Assembly: GCF_005280205.1 (NCBI RefSeq) | Contig: NZ_SUND01000005.1 | Location: 62,001 to 126,000, forward strand | From: Bacillus yapensis | Lineage (GTDB): Bacteria; Bacillota; Bacilli; Bacillales; Cytobacillaceae | Reading direction: 5' to 3' | DNA: 64,000 nucleotides | Part shown: positions 53,484 to 63,056 of the stretch, in pieces | Position numbering within the stretch: the first letter of the stretch is position 1 | Layout of the letters: each line of letters starts with the position of its first letter | Program-made: the position numbers and the translations under genes | The notes under the pieces: generated by a model | The model's database searches: none | What the model saw: the letters and a program-made list of their open reading frames with translations, nothing else | What the model was told of the DNA's origin: nothing

Positions 53484-53990
53484 TTAGATAGCTAGATCAT
53501 CCTTCAATTGTTGCGAGGATCTTTCCCACATTCCCGGATCATGCTTTTTCAGAAATTCTGTTAAAATGCCTTTTGATTTATCGTCCATATGCTCGACGAT
53601 AATATGTCTTTTCAATGACTTATCCATACGGTTTACGTGCTCAGGAAGAGATTTATAGCCTCGACGAATCGAGCGATCGACTGTCATCTCACAAGCCGTC
53701 ACACCAGCATAGTAAGGTCCTTCTTCTTTTCGGTCAATCGTCACCCAAACGAGCCAATATGGCTTTCCATTCGGAACTTCTTCTTTCGTTTTTAAAAATT
53801 TGATGCCTTTTTCAACTGCACTTCTTGCATGCATTGCGCCAATGTCAACAACAGCTTCCCCTTCTTCTACGTCAATAATCACGGGTGAAACATTGTCTAA
53901 GCTTAATGCTCCTATTCCGTAGCCTTTATGTCCATCCGTTGGATCACTTTTAATAATATTGAAACCAATGCTTTTTTTCTTCTCAGTCAT
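53484..53990 (-). CDS. ywhD: YwhD family protein
   Basis: Conserved Bacillaceae protein of unknown function, 168 residues. It is soluble, with no signal or membrane helix. Recognisable stretches are FNIIKSDPTDGHKGYGIGAL, DIGAMHARSAVEKGIKF and GPYYAGVTACEMTVDRSIRRG. AAAGGAGTG precedes the ATG. It lies 20 bases after ywhC and is probably co-transcribed with it. I can add nothing on function. Confidence 0.9.
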   Translation of the reverse strand: MTEKKKSIGFNIIKSDPTDGHKGYGIGALSLDNVSPVIIDVEEGEAVVDIGAMHARSAVEKGIKFLKTKEEVPNGKPYWLVWVTIDRKEEGPYYAGVTACEMTVDRSIRRGYKSLPEHVNRMDKSLKRHIIVEHMDDKSKGILTEFLKKHDPGMWERSSQQLKDDLAI

Positions 53991-54010
53991 TGGAAATTCA
54001 CTCCTTTACG

Positions 54011-54676
54011 CTAAGTTAACAAATTGTAGAAGAAACTATTCAGCCCATCCATAAAAAATGGAATGAGCGTACTTAAGATAGGTTGAATCGTATATTGATC
54101 CAATGGAGTTATAACGAGTATAAGAAAAATTAATGAACCATACTGTTCAAATTGCGTCATCTTTGGACGTATATTCCCAGGAACTAAGTCTTCAATGATG
54201 CGGTATCCATCTAACGGAGGGAAAGGCAATAAATTGAACACAAACAAGAGCATGTTCAAGTAAATGAAAGTATCTAGAAAATTAGGGACAAATTCTGACA
54301 TTCCTTCCGCAAGTCCTGTTCCGACTAATCCGTACCAGATAATAAAACCTAAGCATGCCATGATTAGATTACTAAGTGGACCAGCTACGGATACTAAAAT
54401 TCCTGCTAAACGAGGATTTTTAAAGAAAAAGCGATTAACAGGTACCGGTCTTGCCCATCCAAACCCAGCAATAAATAGTAGGATTGTTCCGATCGGATCC
54501 AAATGCTGAATCGGATTTAACGTTAATCTTCCTTGCTTTTTCGCAGTCGAATCACCAAATCGATAAGCCACATAGGCATGGGCAAATTCATGCACAGTAA
54601 AAGCAATGATCAAAGTTATGATTACATAAGGAAGCTGTTCCAAAGGGAATGCTAAAAAATTCGCAAGATTCTCCAA
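54011..54676 (-). CDS. ywhC: site-2 protease-like membrane metalloprotease YwhC (M50)
   Basis: Intramembrane zinc metallopeptidase family, about 221 residues with five or six membrane helices. Zinc motif HEFAH in FTVHEFAHAYVAYRFGD (about 28-44) and the second ligand region NLLPFPPLDGYRI (about 155-167), plus LNPIQHLDPIGTILL. The frame opens at a TTG at 54682, only two bases from GAGGAG; the TTG at 54676 is spaced eight bases and is preferred. Substrate unknown; small YwhC-type proteins lack the PDZ domain of RasP. Confidence 0.88.
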   Translation of the reverse strand: MENLANFLAFPLEQLPYVIITLIIAFTVHEFAHAYVAYRFGDSTAKKQGRLTLNPIQHLDPIGTILLFIAGFGWARPVPVNRFFFKNPRLAGILVSVAGPLSNLIMACLGFIIWYGLVGTGLAEGMSEFVPNFLDTFIYLNMLLFVFNLLPFPPLDGYRIIEDLVPGNIRPKMTQFEQYGSLIFLILVITPLDQYTIQPILSTLIPFFMDGLNSFFYNLLT

Positions 54677-54865
54677 CCACAAAACTCCTCTTCTTTATTT
54701 ATATGTATTTACTTACTCTTCAAGTAAAACTCCATCGAGAAAGCCGTATCTGTCTAAAGTATACATGATTCTTTCCTCAAAGTGAAAAAGGAGGTTAGCT
54801 TGTACTTGCATCTATTTTAAAAATATGGAACGATCACTTATATGACATATTAGGAGGTTTCATTC

Positions 54866-55051
54866 ATGCCATACGTTACTGTTAAAATGCTAGAAGGTCG
54901 TACTGAAGAGCAAAAGAAGGCACTCGTAGAAAAAGTTACTGAAGCTGTTAAAGAAACAACAGGTGCGAAGGAAGAAGCGATCGTAGTCTTTATCGAAGAA
55001 ATGTCCAAAAATCATTATGCGGTAGGCGGAAAACGTTTAAGCGATCAATAA
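54866..55051 (+). CDS. ywhB: 4-oxalocrotonate tautomerase family protein
   Basis: Small tautomerase, 61 residues. Pro2, exposed after removal of the start Met, is the catalytic base of the family; MPYVTVKMLEGRT and the Arg-bearing helix EEQKKALVEKVTEAV fit. B. subtilis YwhB is a close relative with 2-hydroxymuconate tautomerase activity but unclear physiological role. TAGGAGG lies eight bases before the ATG. Plus-strand gene between divergent ywhC and convergent DoxX gene. Confidence 0.92.
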   Translation: MPYVTVKMLEGRTEEQKKALVEKVTEAVKETTGAKEEAIVVFIEEMSKNHYAVGGKRLSDQ

Positions 55052-55056
55052 GATAG

Positions 55057-55099
55057 AAAATGGCGTGTAAACCAATTCGGTTTCAACACGCCATTTATA
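55057..55099. terminator. bidirectional terminator
   Basis: AAATGGCGTGT and ACACGCCATTT form an 11-pair stem with inner AAACC/GGTTT, serving ywhB and the converging DoxX gene. Confidence 0.9.
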
Positions 55100-55100
55100 T

Positions 55101-55604
55101 TTAGTGCTCACCAATTGGTCTTCGTTCCAAGGCTGTATCTCTTTTAAAATATCGCCCGATAAAGTAATCTAATCCGATTCGGCCAGCATTGTAGCCAGCC
55201 ACCAAGATGAACATTCCCATCAAAATATCTGTTGGATTGTGAGATATGGTTCCAGATAATAAAAAACTAAAATTCATGAGAATACCGAAGAATGCAGCTG
55301 CTGTTGTTAAGCAGCCGAGAATTAAACCTAATCCAACCAAAAATTCTCCCCAAGGGATCATTACATTAAATAAACCTGCATTAGGTAGGGCAAATCTTTC
55401 TAGAAATGAAGTCCACCAACCATACACAACACCATTTGTTCCTTGTACAGGATTCGCAACAGCACCTTTTAAGAAACCACTGGCATCAAATCCATCTGCT
55501 ATTTTCCCCCATCCACTGATTAGCCAACTATATCCCCAATACAATCTCAGAATTAATAACAACCAAGATGCTACTGTACTTTCTCTTAGAAATCGTACAA
55601 TCAA
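55101..55604 (-). CDS. DoxX family membrane protein
   Basis: Integral membrane protein of 167 residues with four helices (about 11-28, 80-98, 100-117, 122-140). The DoxX/DoxD pattern is visible in LILRLYWGYSWLISGWGKIADGF and GEFLVGLGLILGCLTTAAAFFG. Relatives include the thiosulfate:quinone oxidoreductase small subunit and redox-linked membrane proteins; no function can be assigned. TTG start with GGAGATGG six bases upstream. Not part of the usual B. subtilis order at this place, as far as I recall. Confidence 0.85.
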   Translation of the reverse strand: MIVRFLRESTVASWLLLILRLYWGYSWLISGWGKIADGFDASGFLKGAVANPVQGTNGVVYGWWTSFLERFALPNAGLFNVMIPWGEFLVGLGLILGCLTTAAAFFGILMNFSFLLSGTISHNPTDILMGMFILVAGYNAGRIGLDYFIGRYFKRDTALERRPIGEH

Positions 55605-55697
55605 ATTTGGCCATCTCCTTTTTTGGGTTTTTGTATATCTCTAAGTTTAGTTTCCTTGAAAAACCTAAAACTATACAAAAAGTCGTTGCACATAAAA

Positions 55698-55722
55698 AAT
55701 GACGAGTGCAAACGCACACGCC
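55698..55722 (-). terminator. possible ywgA terminator
   Basis: On the minus strand GTGTGC, loop GTTT, GCACTC (one mismatch) is followed by GTCATTTTTTATG. Confidence 0.6.
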
Positions 55723-55730
55723 ATTAATCA

Positions 55731-56240
55731 TTAATTCTGCCTAATTTTCGCCTGTAGCTCTTCAATATACTGGTACGCTTGAATGATTTCATCCATCGTA
55801 TAATTTTGTTTCTTTTTCAGCGTAAATACTTTCTCGATAACCTCGTCCTTCTCTAAGTTATCAAAATACAAAACCGTCGAAACCAGTTCAAGAAATCTAG
55901 CATTTTGTCCGTTCATACTGTTAAGACACTCTTCTAAATACGGCATCTCCACTTCATTTAAACTCAAGAATTCTTTCCCTGATTCAGTTAACGTATAGCG
56001 ATATTGATAATAGCCACCCTTTTTTTCCTTGAGCTCATCAAGAAAGCCCATATTACAAAGCTCTTCAACACGTAAAGTAAGCTCCTCTGAGTACGGTCCG
56101 TAAAAATGGAATTGAAATCTCTCCTGGAACGGGAAGGTAACTTTTTTAGCAATATAAATCATTTTCTGCAGCTTTTTACGACCAATAATTTCCCCTGAAG
56201 CAGCAATCGCCTGCATCAACTTAGCATGATCCTTTAACAC
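55731..56240 (-). CDS. ywgA: conserved protein YwgA
   Basis: Cytoplasmic protein of 169 residues, conserved in bacilli. It begins MLKDHAKLMQAIAASGEIIGRKKLQKMIYIAKK, a helix-turn-helix-like segment related to the phage-type or transcription-factor-like YwgA family, and ends in a helical region (MDEIIQAYQYIEELQAKI). No DNA-binding role is proven. GTG start at 56240. It lies seven bases after ywfO and is co-transcribed with it. Confidence 0.85.
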   Translation of the reverse strand: MLKDHAKLMQAIAASGEIIGRKKLQKMIYIAKKVTFPFQERFQFHFYGPYSEELTLRVEELCNMGFLDELKEKKGGYYQYRYTLTESGKEFLSLNEVEMPYLEECLNSMNGQNARFLELVSTVLYFDNLEKDEVIEKVFTLKKKQNYTMDEIIQAYQYIEELQAKIRQN

Positions 56241-56247
56241 GAAAAGC

Positions 56248-57552
56248 TCAACTCCTCATATCTAACAGCGTTCGAATCTGTTTCTTTATATTCTTCTTTG
56301 TCTTATCGTCCTTCAAAATGTCCTCTGGAAAATAGAGCTTGTGGTCCGTTCTTCGTTTCCCTGAAATAGCATCAACAATTTCCGATTCTCGGGATAATTC
56401 ACGAATTTCGCCACTCTTCATCAATAAATGAATCGGCAGTCTTTCTTCCTCTTCCCCTGGTCGGTAAAAATCATATGGTAAATCAGAAGATGAATCGACT
56501 ACTAAATAATAGTCAGGATTAATTCCCGCTTTTTCAAAAAGAGCGGAAAGCTCCGCTAGCTTCTTATACTCTTTTGCCGGGTCAAATTCTACATATTTAA
56601 AAAGATTACGATTAACAAATCGAAGACATAAATCACTTAAAATCTCGTCCGCTTCATCCTGCCATACTTGAAAATAATAAAAGAGAATCGACTCATCGAG
56701 CTTTAAGTAGTCTTCTAAAGTAAGAGTATTTTCAAAAAACGCCGTAAAATGGGCTGGTTCTTGCTTAAAACGGTAACCCTTTTGATACAATTCCTTCACT
56801 CTATGGAGAATCTTCGTCAAAATCACTTCTGCACTGCGTGTGACCGGGTGAAAATACACTTGCCAATACATTTGATAGCGGCTCATGATGTAGTCTTCAA
56901 CCGCATGCATCCCCGTCTGCTTGATCATAACTTGATCCTCGTGCGGACGCATGACACGCAAGATTCTTTCCATATCAAATTGGCCATAGCTAACCCCAGT
57001 AAAATAGGCGTCCCTTTGCAGGTAATCCATCCGATCCGCATCAATTTGACTGGAGATTAAGCTAATAACGATTTTGTTCGCAGAAGTCTTTCCGATCACT
57101 TCCGCGACCCTTTTTGGAAAATCAGGATGAACCTTCGTTAAAACGGCATTCACTTCTGTGTTTCCCAAAATAATTTCTTGTGTAAAATGCTCATGGTCGA
57201 GGTCAAATACTTTTTCAAAGGAATGGGAAAAAGGGCCATGCCCTAGGTCATGGAGCAATCCTGCACAAAGAGATAGAAGCCTGTCCTCTTTGTTCCACTT
57301 CGGGCGGTCATGAAAAACATCGTCTACGATTCTACGGATGATTTCATATACGCCTAATGAATGGTTAAACCGACTATGCTCTGCCCCATGAAAGGTCAAA
57401 AACGTCGTACCGAGCTGCTTGATTCTTCTTAGTCTTTGAAACTCTTTCGTGCCAATTAAGTCCCAAATAACTTGATCACGAACATGTACATAGCGATGAA
57501 CAGGATCTTTGAACACTTTTTCTTCTGTTAGTTTTTGTTCAGAGTAATGCAT
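56248..57552 (-). CDS. ywfO: HD-domain phosphohydrolase YwfO (dGTPase-like)
   Basis: Metal-dependent phosphohydrolase of 434 residues. The HD site is built by FHGAEHSRFNHSLGVYE (His and Asn, about 55-71) and GLLHDLGHGPFSHSFE (about 95-110), with the distal Asp in QIDADRMDYLQRDAYFTGV (about 172-190). Homologues act on (d)NTPs; the substrate here is unknown. AAAGGGG before the ATG. Upstream, a truncated copy of the GAAAAGCGCAAGCGC dispersed element occurs at about 57573-57606. Confidence 0.9.
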   Translation of the reverse strand: MHYSEQKLTEEKVFKDPVHRYVHVRDQVIWDLIGTKEFQRLRRIKQLGTTFLTFHGAEHSRFNHSLGVYEIIRRIVDDVFHDRPKWNKEDRLLSLCAGLLHDLGHGPFSHSFEKVFDLDHEHFTQEIILGNTEVNAVLTKVHPDFPKRVAEVIGKTSANKIVISLISSQIDADRMDYLQRDAYFTGVSYGQFDMERILRVMRPHEDQVMIKQTGMHAVEDYIMSRYQMYWQVYFHPVTRSAEVILTKILHRVKELYQKGYRFKQEPAHFTAFFENTLTLEDYLKLDESILFYYFQVWQDEADEILSDLCLRFVNRNLFKYVEFDPAKEYKKLAELSALFEKAGINPDYYLVVDSSSDLPYDFYRPGEEEERLPIHLLMKSGEIRELSRESEIVDAISGKRRTDHKLYFPEDILKDDKTKKNIKKQIRTLLDMRS

Positions 57553-57572
57553 TTTTTACCCCTTTCCTGGCA

Positions 57573-57606
57573 GAAAAGCGCAAGCGCTTTGGTCAGCCTC
57601 GATAAG
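57573..57606. repeat. truncated copy of the GAAAAGCGCAAGCGC element
   Basis: AGAAAAGCGCAAGCGCTT followed by GGTCAGCCTCGATAAGC matches the left end of the element at 20055 with several changes and then stops. The remaining gap to 57785 is AT-rich with nothing recognised. Confidence 0.6.
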
Positions 57607-57785
57607 CATCTCTAACATCAAAAGAATTATTTTGTAATCGACTATGTAAATCTCAACTTGTTATTCATTATATCCCTGTTTCATTTACAAATCATTACAA
57701 AATTAGAAAAAATCTTTTCAATTTCGACAAAAATAATCAGGTATAGGTCTCTATCCCTAGATCATTTTTCAAGATTTTCGCGAAG

Positions 57786-57829
57786 AAAAAATCACCTACC
57801 ATTTTCCTCTAAAAATGAAGGTGATTTTT
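57786..57829 (-). terminator. terminator of the DUF1450 gene
   Basis: AAAATCACCT and AGGTGATTTTT with inner CATTTT/AAAATG form an extended stem ending in a T run. Confidence 0.88.
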
Positions 57830-57840
57830 CTAGCCTAAGC

Positions 57841-58068
57841 TTAAGCTTTATTTAATTTAGCGTTCACTTTGTCCATTAATTCTTCTTCGGTTAACGCTGC
57901 TAATGGTCGATTGTTTACGAATGCAAATGTTTTTTTACGTCCTGGGCCACAATAAGATTGACAGCCAATTTCAATCTTTGCATCTGGGTCGATGTCCTTT
58001 AATTTTGGAATCAATGTTTTTAAATTCACAGCCTGACAATCATCGCAAACCCGAAATTCGTTTGCCAT
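57841..58068 (-). CDS. DUF1450 family protein (YuzB-like)
   Basis: Small cytoplasmic protein of 75 residues. Four cysteines in two pairs (CDDC at 8-11; CQSYC at 36-40) and a thioredoxin-like beta-alpha pattern ([23 protein letters not shown]) characterise the DUF1450 family. The cysteines could bind a metal or an iron-sulfur cluster, but this is unproven. AAGGG precedes the ATG. It stands alone between ywfO and divergent rsfA. Confidence 0.88.
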   Translation of the reverse strand: MANEFRVCDDCQAVNLKTLIPKLKDIDPDAKIEIGCQSYCGPGRKKTFAFVNNRPLAALTEEELMDKVNAKLNKA

Positions 58069-58365
58069 CTCAATTACAACCCTTTCTATCTATCATCTGT
58101 CCGTCTCAGGTGGAACATGTCCACAAACGGTACCAGGTACCTATTTAGTCTATTGGACATTTTACCGCGTATGGTCAGGTAATGCAAGTTGATGAAGTAA
58201 TCCATCAATTCGATATTTTAAGTGAATCTATGTTATTTACGCGCTGAATAGTAGACTTTTGATATTCTGCCAATTTATCTGCTTAAATATGGCATTTTTA
58301 GTACATTTTTAAAAGACTTAATTAACAAAAATTGCAAAAAATCTACTATCCTTTTAAACAATTTG

Positions 58366-58395
58366 GTATAAACCTTCGAAATTCTGGTCATCCTG
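58366..58395 (+). promoter_or_regulatory. SigF promoter of rsfA
   Basis: GTATA (58366-58370), a 15-base spacer and GGTCATCCTG (58386-58395) match the SigF consensus GYATA, 15 bases, GGNNANAHTR with a single mismatch. Known biology: B. subtilis rsfA is a forespore SigF gene. The remaining gap 58069-58365 shows no other feature. Confidence 0.82.
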
Positions 58396-58449
58396 TGAGT
58401 AAGCAAGTGAAATCAAACATGTTTATTTTTAGTTTAAGGGGTTGAAAAT

Positions 58450-59172
58450 ATGAAAGTACGTCAAGATGCATGGACAGATGAAAATGATTTATTGCTAGCC
58501 GAAACCGTTCTACGACATGTACGGGAAGGCAGCACACAGCTGAATGCCTTTGAAGAAGTGGGAGATAAGTTAAATCGAACTTCTGCTGCATGTGGCTTTC
58601 GCTGGAACGCAGTTGTCCGCCACCGTTATGAAAAGGCGTTGCAGCTTGCGAAGAAACAACGAAAGCAAAGGCAAAGAATGCTAGGAAAAGAGCAAGGTGG
58701 AAAGAAAAAGCTATTATACTCACCGCCTGTCCCATCCTTAGATGAGATTAGCTATGTATCTCAGCCAATCGAAAACGATATGGGTCTAGTCCATGAAATG
58801 GAAGTGGCAATGGAAGCACCACCAACACCGGTATTGTCTACTACGTCTGTAGCTACTGGTGGTGGCATGAATCTCGATACAGTGATCTCGTATTTACAGA
58901 ATCTAGGTAGTTCTAATTTTCAGGTTGATATTTTAAAAAGTGAGAATGAAAGATTAAAGCGTGAAAATACGGATATCCGTAGAAGTAATCAAGAACTCGA
59001 AAAGAAAATTGAGCAGTTAGAACAAAATGCTGTCACCATTCAAGAAGATTACGAGACATTGATGAAGATTATGAATAGAGCAAGAAAGCTTGTGCTGTTT
59101 GAAGAGGAAGAGCGTCCTGCCTCGACTTTTAAAATGGACCGCAATGGAAACCTAGAAAAAGTAGCAGAATAA
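58450..59172 (+). CDS. rsfA: prespore-specific regulator RsfA
   Basis: Forespore transcription factor that tunes part of the SigF regulon, including spoIIR, in B. subtilis. 240 residues: Myb/SANT-like DNA-binding N-terminus ([17 protein letters not shown] and [21 protein letters not shown], about 8-62), a basic stretch, a proline-rich linker, then a coiled coil ([20 protein letters not shown], about 165-210). AAGGGG precedes the ATG. Its target spoIIR is also in this window. Confidence 0.93.
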   Translation: MKVRQDAWTDENDLLLAETVLRHVREGSTQLNAFEEVGDKLNRTSAACGFRWNAVVRHRYEKALQLAKKQRKQRQRMLGKEQGGKKKLLYSPPVPSLDEISYVSQPIENDMGLVHEMEVAMEAPPTPVLSTTSVATGGGMNLDTVISYLQNLGSSNFQVDILKSENERLKRENTDIRRSNQELEKKIEQLEQNAVTIQEDYETLMKIMNRARKLVLFEEEERPASTFKMDRNGNLEKVAE

Positions 59173-59214
59173 AGTTTTTAAAGAGATGGAGAAGATTGGC
59201 AACAACGTCTCATG

Positions 59215-59254
59215 AAAAAGCCGTAAACAAGAAAAATTGTTTACGGCTTTTTAT
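59215..59254 (+). terminator. rsfA terminator
   Basis: AAAAAGCCGTAAACAA and TTGTTTACGGCTTTTT form a 16-pair stem, followed by an AT-rich region (59255-59476) with nothing recognised. Confidence 0.92.
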
Positions 59255-59476
59255 CATTTGGCTCTTTTCGCAAAGATTGTTGCTTTTTGATATAAATTGA
59301 TTTATATACATAACAATATTTCTTAAAAAAAGTAAATGAGCAGCGAAAAGTGCCATGCAAAAATAATTTGTAGCACTAAACCTTGTAGGAGGTGTAAATG
59401 TCGGCTTTAGATTTTTTTCGAAGAAAAAAATTAGGACATTTACGAGAAAAATAACAATCAATAGGAACACAACGTA

Positions 59477-60322
59477 TCATTTTATATCAGAAAAGACCTT
59501 TTCATTGCGCTCGATAACACGCTGGTTATAGCCTTCAAAAAGGGCAAATTCTTCTTCTGTTAGTGTTCCCGAAAACAGTTGCTCACTTTTACTGTGAAGT
59601 ACCTGTAAAAAGCGAAGCATCACATCCTGCACGGTAAGCTCCTTTTGCAGCAATTCAGAAAGTGACGCCATCACATTAGGTTCAATTTCAGGATAAGCAA
59701 ATTTCGTTTCTGTATTCTTTTTTCCAAGAGTATAGAAGTTTTTAATTAACTCCGCTCGTTCACTCCCGCTTCCATTAACACATAAATAGATTTGCACTGC
59801 TACGCCATTGCGCAATCTTCGCTGTGATATACCAGCAAACTTTTTCCCGTTGATGCTTAAGTCATAGCTTCCCGGACAATAGGAGCCAACAATCTCCATT
59901 GCTTCTATTTTTCCATTCGTATCCACAAACATCTCTTCAATCAAAGCTAGCATCGCATCATAGCCGCGATTGATATCTATGCCTTTTTCTGTATCCGGAA
60001 AAATGAGCGAAATATTAAGCACACCTTCGTCCAAGACAACAGCAAGTCCACCGGAATTACGTACAATATATTGATAGCCTTGTTCTTTTAAATAGTTCAA
60101 ACCGTCCTGTAAATGAGGTAATCTCGTATCTTGAATCCCAAGTACAATTGTTTTCTGATGGACCCACGAGCGAGCTGTAGCAGGAGACAGACCTGCCCCA
60201 ACCGATGCACATAAACTATCATCCGTTCCAAATGATTGTAGTGCACTCACGTGTAAGCCAACAACCGATTGATCGATGACTCTCCATACTTTTTGAACTA
60301 ATAGGTTTTGGCCGACGTTCAT
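59477..60322 (-). CDS. lipL: octanoyl-[GcvH]:protein N-octanoyltransferase
   Basis: Moves octanoyl (or lipoyl) groups from GcvH to E2 subunits of 2-oxoacid dehydrogenases. 281 residues, BPL/LPL fold. Conserved [21 protein letters not shown] (about 86-106) and the catalytic Cys in [19 protein letters not shown] (about 149) mark LipL rather than a lipoate ligase. AAGGAG nine bases before the ATG at 60322. Position next to pta matches ywfL. Confidence 0.92.
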   Translation of the reverse strand: MNVGQNLLVQKVWRVIDQSVVGLHVSALQSFGTDDSLCASVGAGLSPATARSWVHQKTIVLGIQDTRLPHLQDGLNYLKEQGYQYIVRNSGGLAVVLDEGVLNISLIFPDTEKGIDINRGYDAMLALIEEMFVDTNGKIEAMEIVGSYCPGSYDLSINGKKFAGISQRRLRNGVAVQIYLCVNGSGSERAELIKNFYTLGKKNTETKFAYPEIEPNVMASLSELLQKELTVQDVMLRFLQVLHSKSEQLFSGTLTEEEFALFEGYNQRVIERNEKVFSDIK

Positions 60323-60369
60323 AATGTGGTACTCCTTCTTCTCTAAATCTTCATCTATTTTAGCATGAA

Positions 60370-60400
60370 AAGAAGCCAGCCCATAGTAGGCTGACTTCTT
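60370..60400 (-). terminator. pta terminator
   Basis: On the minus strand GAAGTCAGCC and GGCTGGCTTC form a ten-pair stem (one G-U) around TACTATG, followed by TTTTCATG. Confidence 0.85.
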
Positions 60401-60411
60401 TGAGCAAAGCT

Positions 60412-61386
60412 TTAGTTAATCGCTTGAGCAGCTGTGATTAGAGAAAGCTTGTATACATCCTCTTCGTTACAGCCTCTTGATAAATCGTTTACTGGGCGGT
60501 TTAACCCTTGAAGGATTGGTCCAACTGCTTCAAAGTTTCCAAGACGTTGAGCAATCTTGTAGCCGATATTTCCAGCTTCTAGACTTGGGAATACAAATAC
60601 ATTGGCATCCCCTTTAATTGGTGAATCCGGAGCTTTCTTTTCAGCTACAGACGGTACGAAAGCAGCGTCAAATTGGAATTCTCCATCTAAAACAAGCTCT
60701 GGGCTCATTTCTTTTGCAATTTTCACAGCATCTGCCACTTTTTCAGTTTCTGGTGATTTCGCAGAACCTTTTGTAGAGAAGCTTAACATTGCTACGCGAG
60801 GGCTAATGTCGAACATATCTGCTGTTCTTGCACTTTCAATCGCAATTTCCGCTAAATCTTGGCTGTCTGGAGCAATATTAATCGCACAGTCAGCGAAGAC
60901 GTACTTTTCATCGCCACGAACCATGATGAATACGCCAGATGTCTTTTTCACACCTTGCTTTGTTTTAATAATTTGTAGGGCCGGACGTACTGTATCTGCA
61001 GTAGAATGTGCCGCTCCACTTACAAGTCCATCCGCTTTGTTCGTATGTACAAGCATAGTACCGAAATAGTTTTCGTCTAAAAGGATTTTGCGTGCGTCCT
61101 CTTCTGTCGCTTTGCCTTTTCTTCTTTCTACAAATGAAGCAACAAGCTCATCAAATTGAGCATAGCTTTTCGGATCGTATATTTCCATTCCTGCAACAGA
61201 TACATTCAAGTCTTTCGCTTTTGCTTCGATTTCTTGAACGTTTCCAACTAAGATTGGTGTTAGTACCTTTTCTTCTGCTAATCTTGCTGCAGCTACAATA
61301 ATTCTTTCGTCTAATCCTTCTGGAAAAACGATTTTAACATTTTGACTGCTAACTTTTTCTTTTAAACCTAGGAATAAATCACTCAT
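60412..61386 (-). CDS. pta: phosphate acetyltransferase
   Basis: Interconverts acetyl-CoA and acetyl phosphate for overflow acetate metabolism. 324 residues, the short form without an N-terminal DRTGG domain. Landmarks: [58 protein letters not shown] and [26 protein letters not shown] before the ATG. Upstream divergent hemQ. No clear cre site was found, although pta is CcpA-activated in B. subtilis. Confidence 0.96.
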   Translation of the reverse strand: MSDLFLGLKEKVSSQNVKIVFPEGLDERIIVAAARLAEEKVLTPILVGNVQEIEAKAKDLNVSVAGMEIYDPKSYAQFDELVASFVERRKGKATEEDARKILLDENYFGTMLVHTNKADGLVSGAAHSTADTVRPALQIIKTKQGVKKTSGVFIMVRGDEKYVFADCAINIAPDSQDLAEIAIESARTADMFDISPRVAMLSFSTKGSAKSPETEKVADAVKIAKEMSPELVLDGEFQFDAAFVPSVAEKKAPDSPIKGDANVFVFPSLEAGNIGYKIAQRLGNFEAVGPILQGLNRPVNDLSRGCNEEDVYKLSLITAAQAIN

Positions 61387-61617
61387 GTGAACATCCTCCT
61401 TTTATCCTTGTCTTCAATTAGCATACCCCTCCTAGATAAAAATTCAAGAATTCTTACGAATGAGATCGCTTTCTTAATAAAAGTTTATATTTTCCTAAAA
61501 TTCTCTTATTTGATCAAGGGAATTCATGGAAAGTTCAAGGTTTATTCATATGTTTACTGTGCAAACTATGTTATAGTAATCTTGGTAAATTCAGTACATA
61601 AGTAGGAGTGATTGGTA

Positions 61618-62361
61618 ATGAGTGAAGCAGCAAAAACACTCGATGGCTGGTATTGTCTTCATGATTTCCGTGCCATTGATTGGACTACTTGGAAAATGAT
61701 TTCTAGTGAAGAAAGACAAGCCGCTATAGATGAATTTTTAGGGCTTGTTGATAAATGGAATACAACAGAAGCAGATAAAAAAGGTAGCCATGCATTATAT
61801 ACAATTGTTGGTCAAAAAGCAGATTTCATGATGATGATTTTGCGTCCAACAATGGAAGAGCTAAATGAGATTGAAACGGAATTCAACAAATCAAAATTAG
61901 CTGAGTACACACTTCCAATGCATTCTTATGTGTCAGTTGTTGAGCTAAGCAATTATTTACCTTCTGACGAAGATCCATATCAAAATCCAGCCGTGTTGGC
62001 ACGTTTGTATCCAACTCTACCAAAATCTAAATATGTTTGCTTCTATCCAATGGACAAGCGTCGCCAAGGCGAAGATAACTGGTACATGCTTCCGATGGAA
62101 GATAGACGTAGCTTAATGCGCAGCCACGGTATGATCGGACGCGGCTATGCTGGTAAAGTAAAACAGATCATTACTGGTTCTGTTGGTTTTGATGATTATG
62201 AATGGGGCGTAACATTATTCTCAGATGATGTTCTTCAATTCAAGAAACTTGTATATGAAATGCGTTTTGATGAAGTAAGTGCTCGCTACGGCGAATTCGG
62301 TTCATTCTTTGTTGGAAACATCCTAGAAGAAAACCGTGTACAATCCTTTTTAAACGTATAA
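61618..62361 (+). CDS. hemQ: coproheme decarboxylase HemQ
   Basis: Last enzyme of the coproporphyrin-dependent haem pathway of Gram-positives: decarboxylates coproheme III to haem b. 247 residues, chlorite-dismutase fold. Catalytic tyrosine in [11 protein letters not shown] (about 145) and the proximal histidine in [19 protein letters not shown] (about 172) are present. TAGGAG precedes the ATG at 61618; the TTG at 61612 is less likely. B. subtilis ywfI, divergent from pta as here. Confidence 0.96.
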   Translation: MSEAAKTLDGWYCLHDFRAIDWTTWKMISSEERQAAIDEFLGLVDKWNTTEADKKGSHALYTIVGQKADFMMMILRPTMEELNEIETEFNKSKLAEYTLPMHSYVSVVELSNYLPSDEDPYQNPAVLARLYPTLPKSKYVCFYPMDKRRQGEDNWYMLPMEDRRSLMRSHGMIGRGYAGKVKQIITGSVGFDDYEWGVTLFSDDVLQFKKLVYEMRFDEVSARYGEFGSFFVGNILEENRVQSFLNV

Positions 62362-62373
62362 TTAATTAAAAAA

Positions 62374-62409
62374 ATGCTCTCAGTTTTTGCTGAGGGCATT
62401 TATTTTTTT
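62374..62409 (+). terminator. hemQ terminator
   Basis: AATGCTCTCAG and CTGAGGGCATT pair (one G-U) around TTTTTG, followed by a long T run. Confidence 0.92.
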
Positions 62410-62578
62410 GAGTAGGCGAGCGTTTGCCAACAGTCTGAGCATTTTTTCCATCCTACCTCCTCCTTTTTTGTCATAAAAGAATTCAAAAAATCATAACAAT
62501 GCAATAGTGAATATTAATGATAATACGATTTTGTCCACGTGATTTATCAATTCTTTCTAATTTAGGAGGGGAATCAAT

Positions 62579-63013
62579 TTGACGTATAATCCATATTATT
62601 ACGCTCGTCAGGGGGCCTACGGGTATCAGCCAAGTTATGGGGCTGGTCAGACACAACCGGTAACTCCACCTGTGGCAACAGGAACATTTCCGACAGCTGG
62701 TGCTGCACAACAGGTACCAGGGCAGCTCCCATTAGAGCAGTCCTATATTGAAAATATCTTAAGGTTAAACAGAGGAAAGCTCGCCACCGTTTATGCGATG
62801 TTTGATACGGTTTCAGCGGAAGGGCCTTCTACCCAAGTTTTCAGAGGTATTATTGAAGCAGCAGGGCGCGATCACTTGATTTTAAGTGACCCTGAGTCTG
62901 GCAGACGTTACCTGATCCCGATGGTTTACTTTGGCTACGCTACTTTTGATGAAGAGCTGGAATATGAATATCCGTACGCAGCTGCTCCAGCGACTGCTTA
63001 TCCACCAAGATAA
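62579..63013 (+). CDS. gerQ: spore coat protein GerQ
   Basis: Inner-coat protein needed for CwlJ localisation and calcium-dipicolinate-triggered germination. 144 residues from a TTG with AGGAGGGG six bases upstream. N-terminal Tyr/Gln/Gly/Pro-rich region (1-50), then the conserved core QSYIENILRLNRGKLATVY, FDTVSAEGPSTQVFRGIIE and GRRYLIPMVYFGYATFDEEL. The whole protein has one lysine (Lys67); the N-terminal lysines cross-linked by transglutaminase in B. subtilis are absent. Mother-cell expression is expected but I found no convincing SigE promoter. Confidence 0.94.
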   Translation: MTYNPYYYARQGAYGYQPSYGAGQTQPVTPPVATGTFPTAGAAQQVPGQLPLEQSYIENILRLNRGKLATVYAMFDTVSAEGPSTQVFRGIIEAAGRDHLILSDPESGRRYLIPMVYFGYATFDEELEYEYPYAAAPATAYPPR

Positions 63014-63017
63014 CGAA

Positions 63018-63053
63018 AAACGGGAACCTCGACTAATGAGGATTCCCGTTCTT
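63018..63053. terminator. bidirectional terminator between gerQ and ywdK
   Basis: AACGGGAA and TTCCCGTT with inner CCTC/GAGG form the stem, with A and T runs on the two sides. Confidence 0.88.
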
Positions 63054-63056
63054 TAA

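Noticed and set aside
59210-59470. Minus-strand hydrophobic open frame of 86 residues
   Set aside because: It covers the rsfA terminator, has no clear ribosome site, and its hydrophobicity follows from AT-rich DNA.
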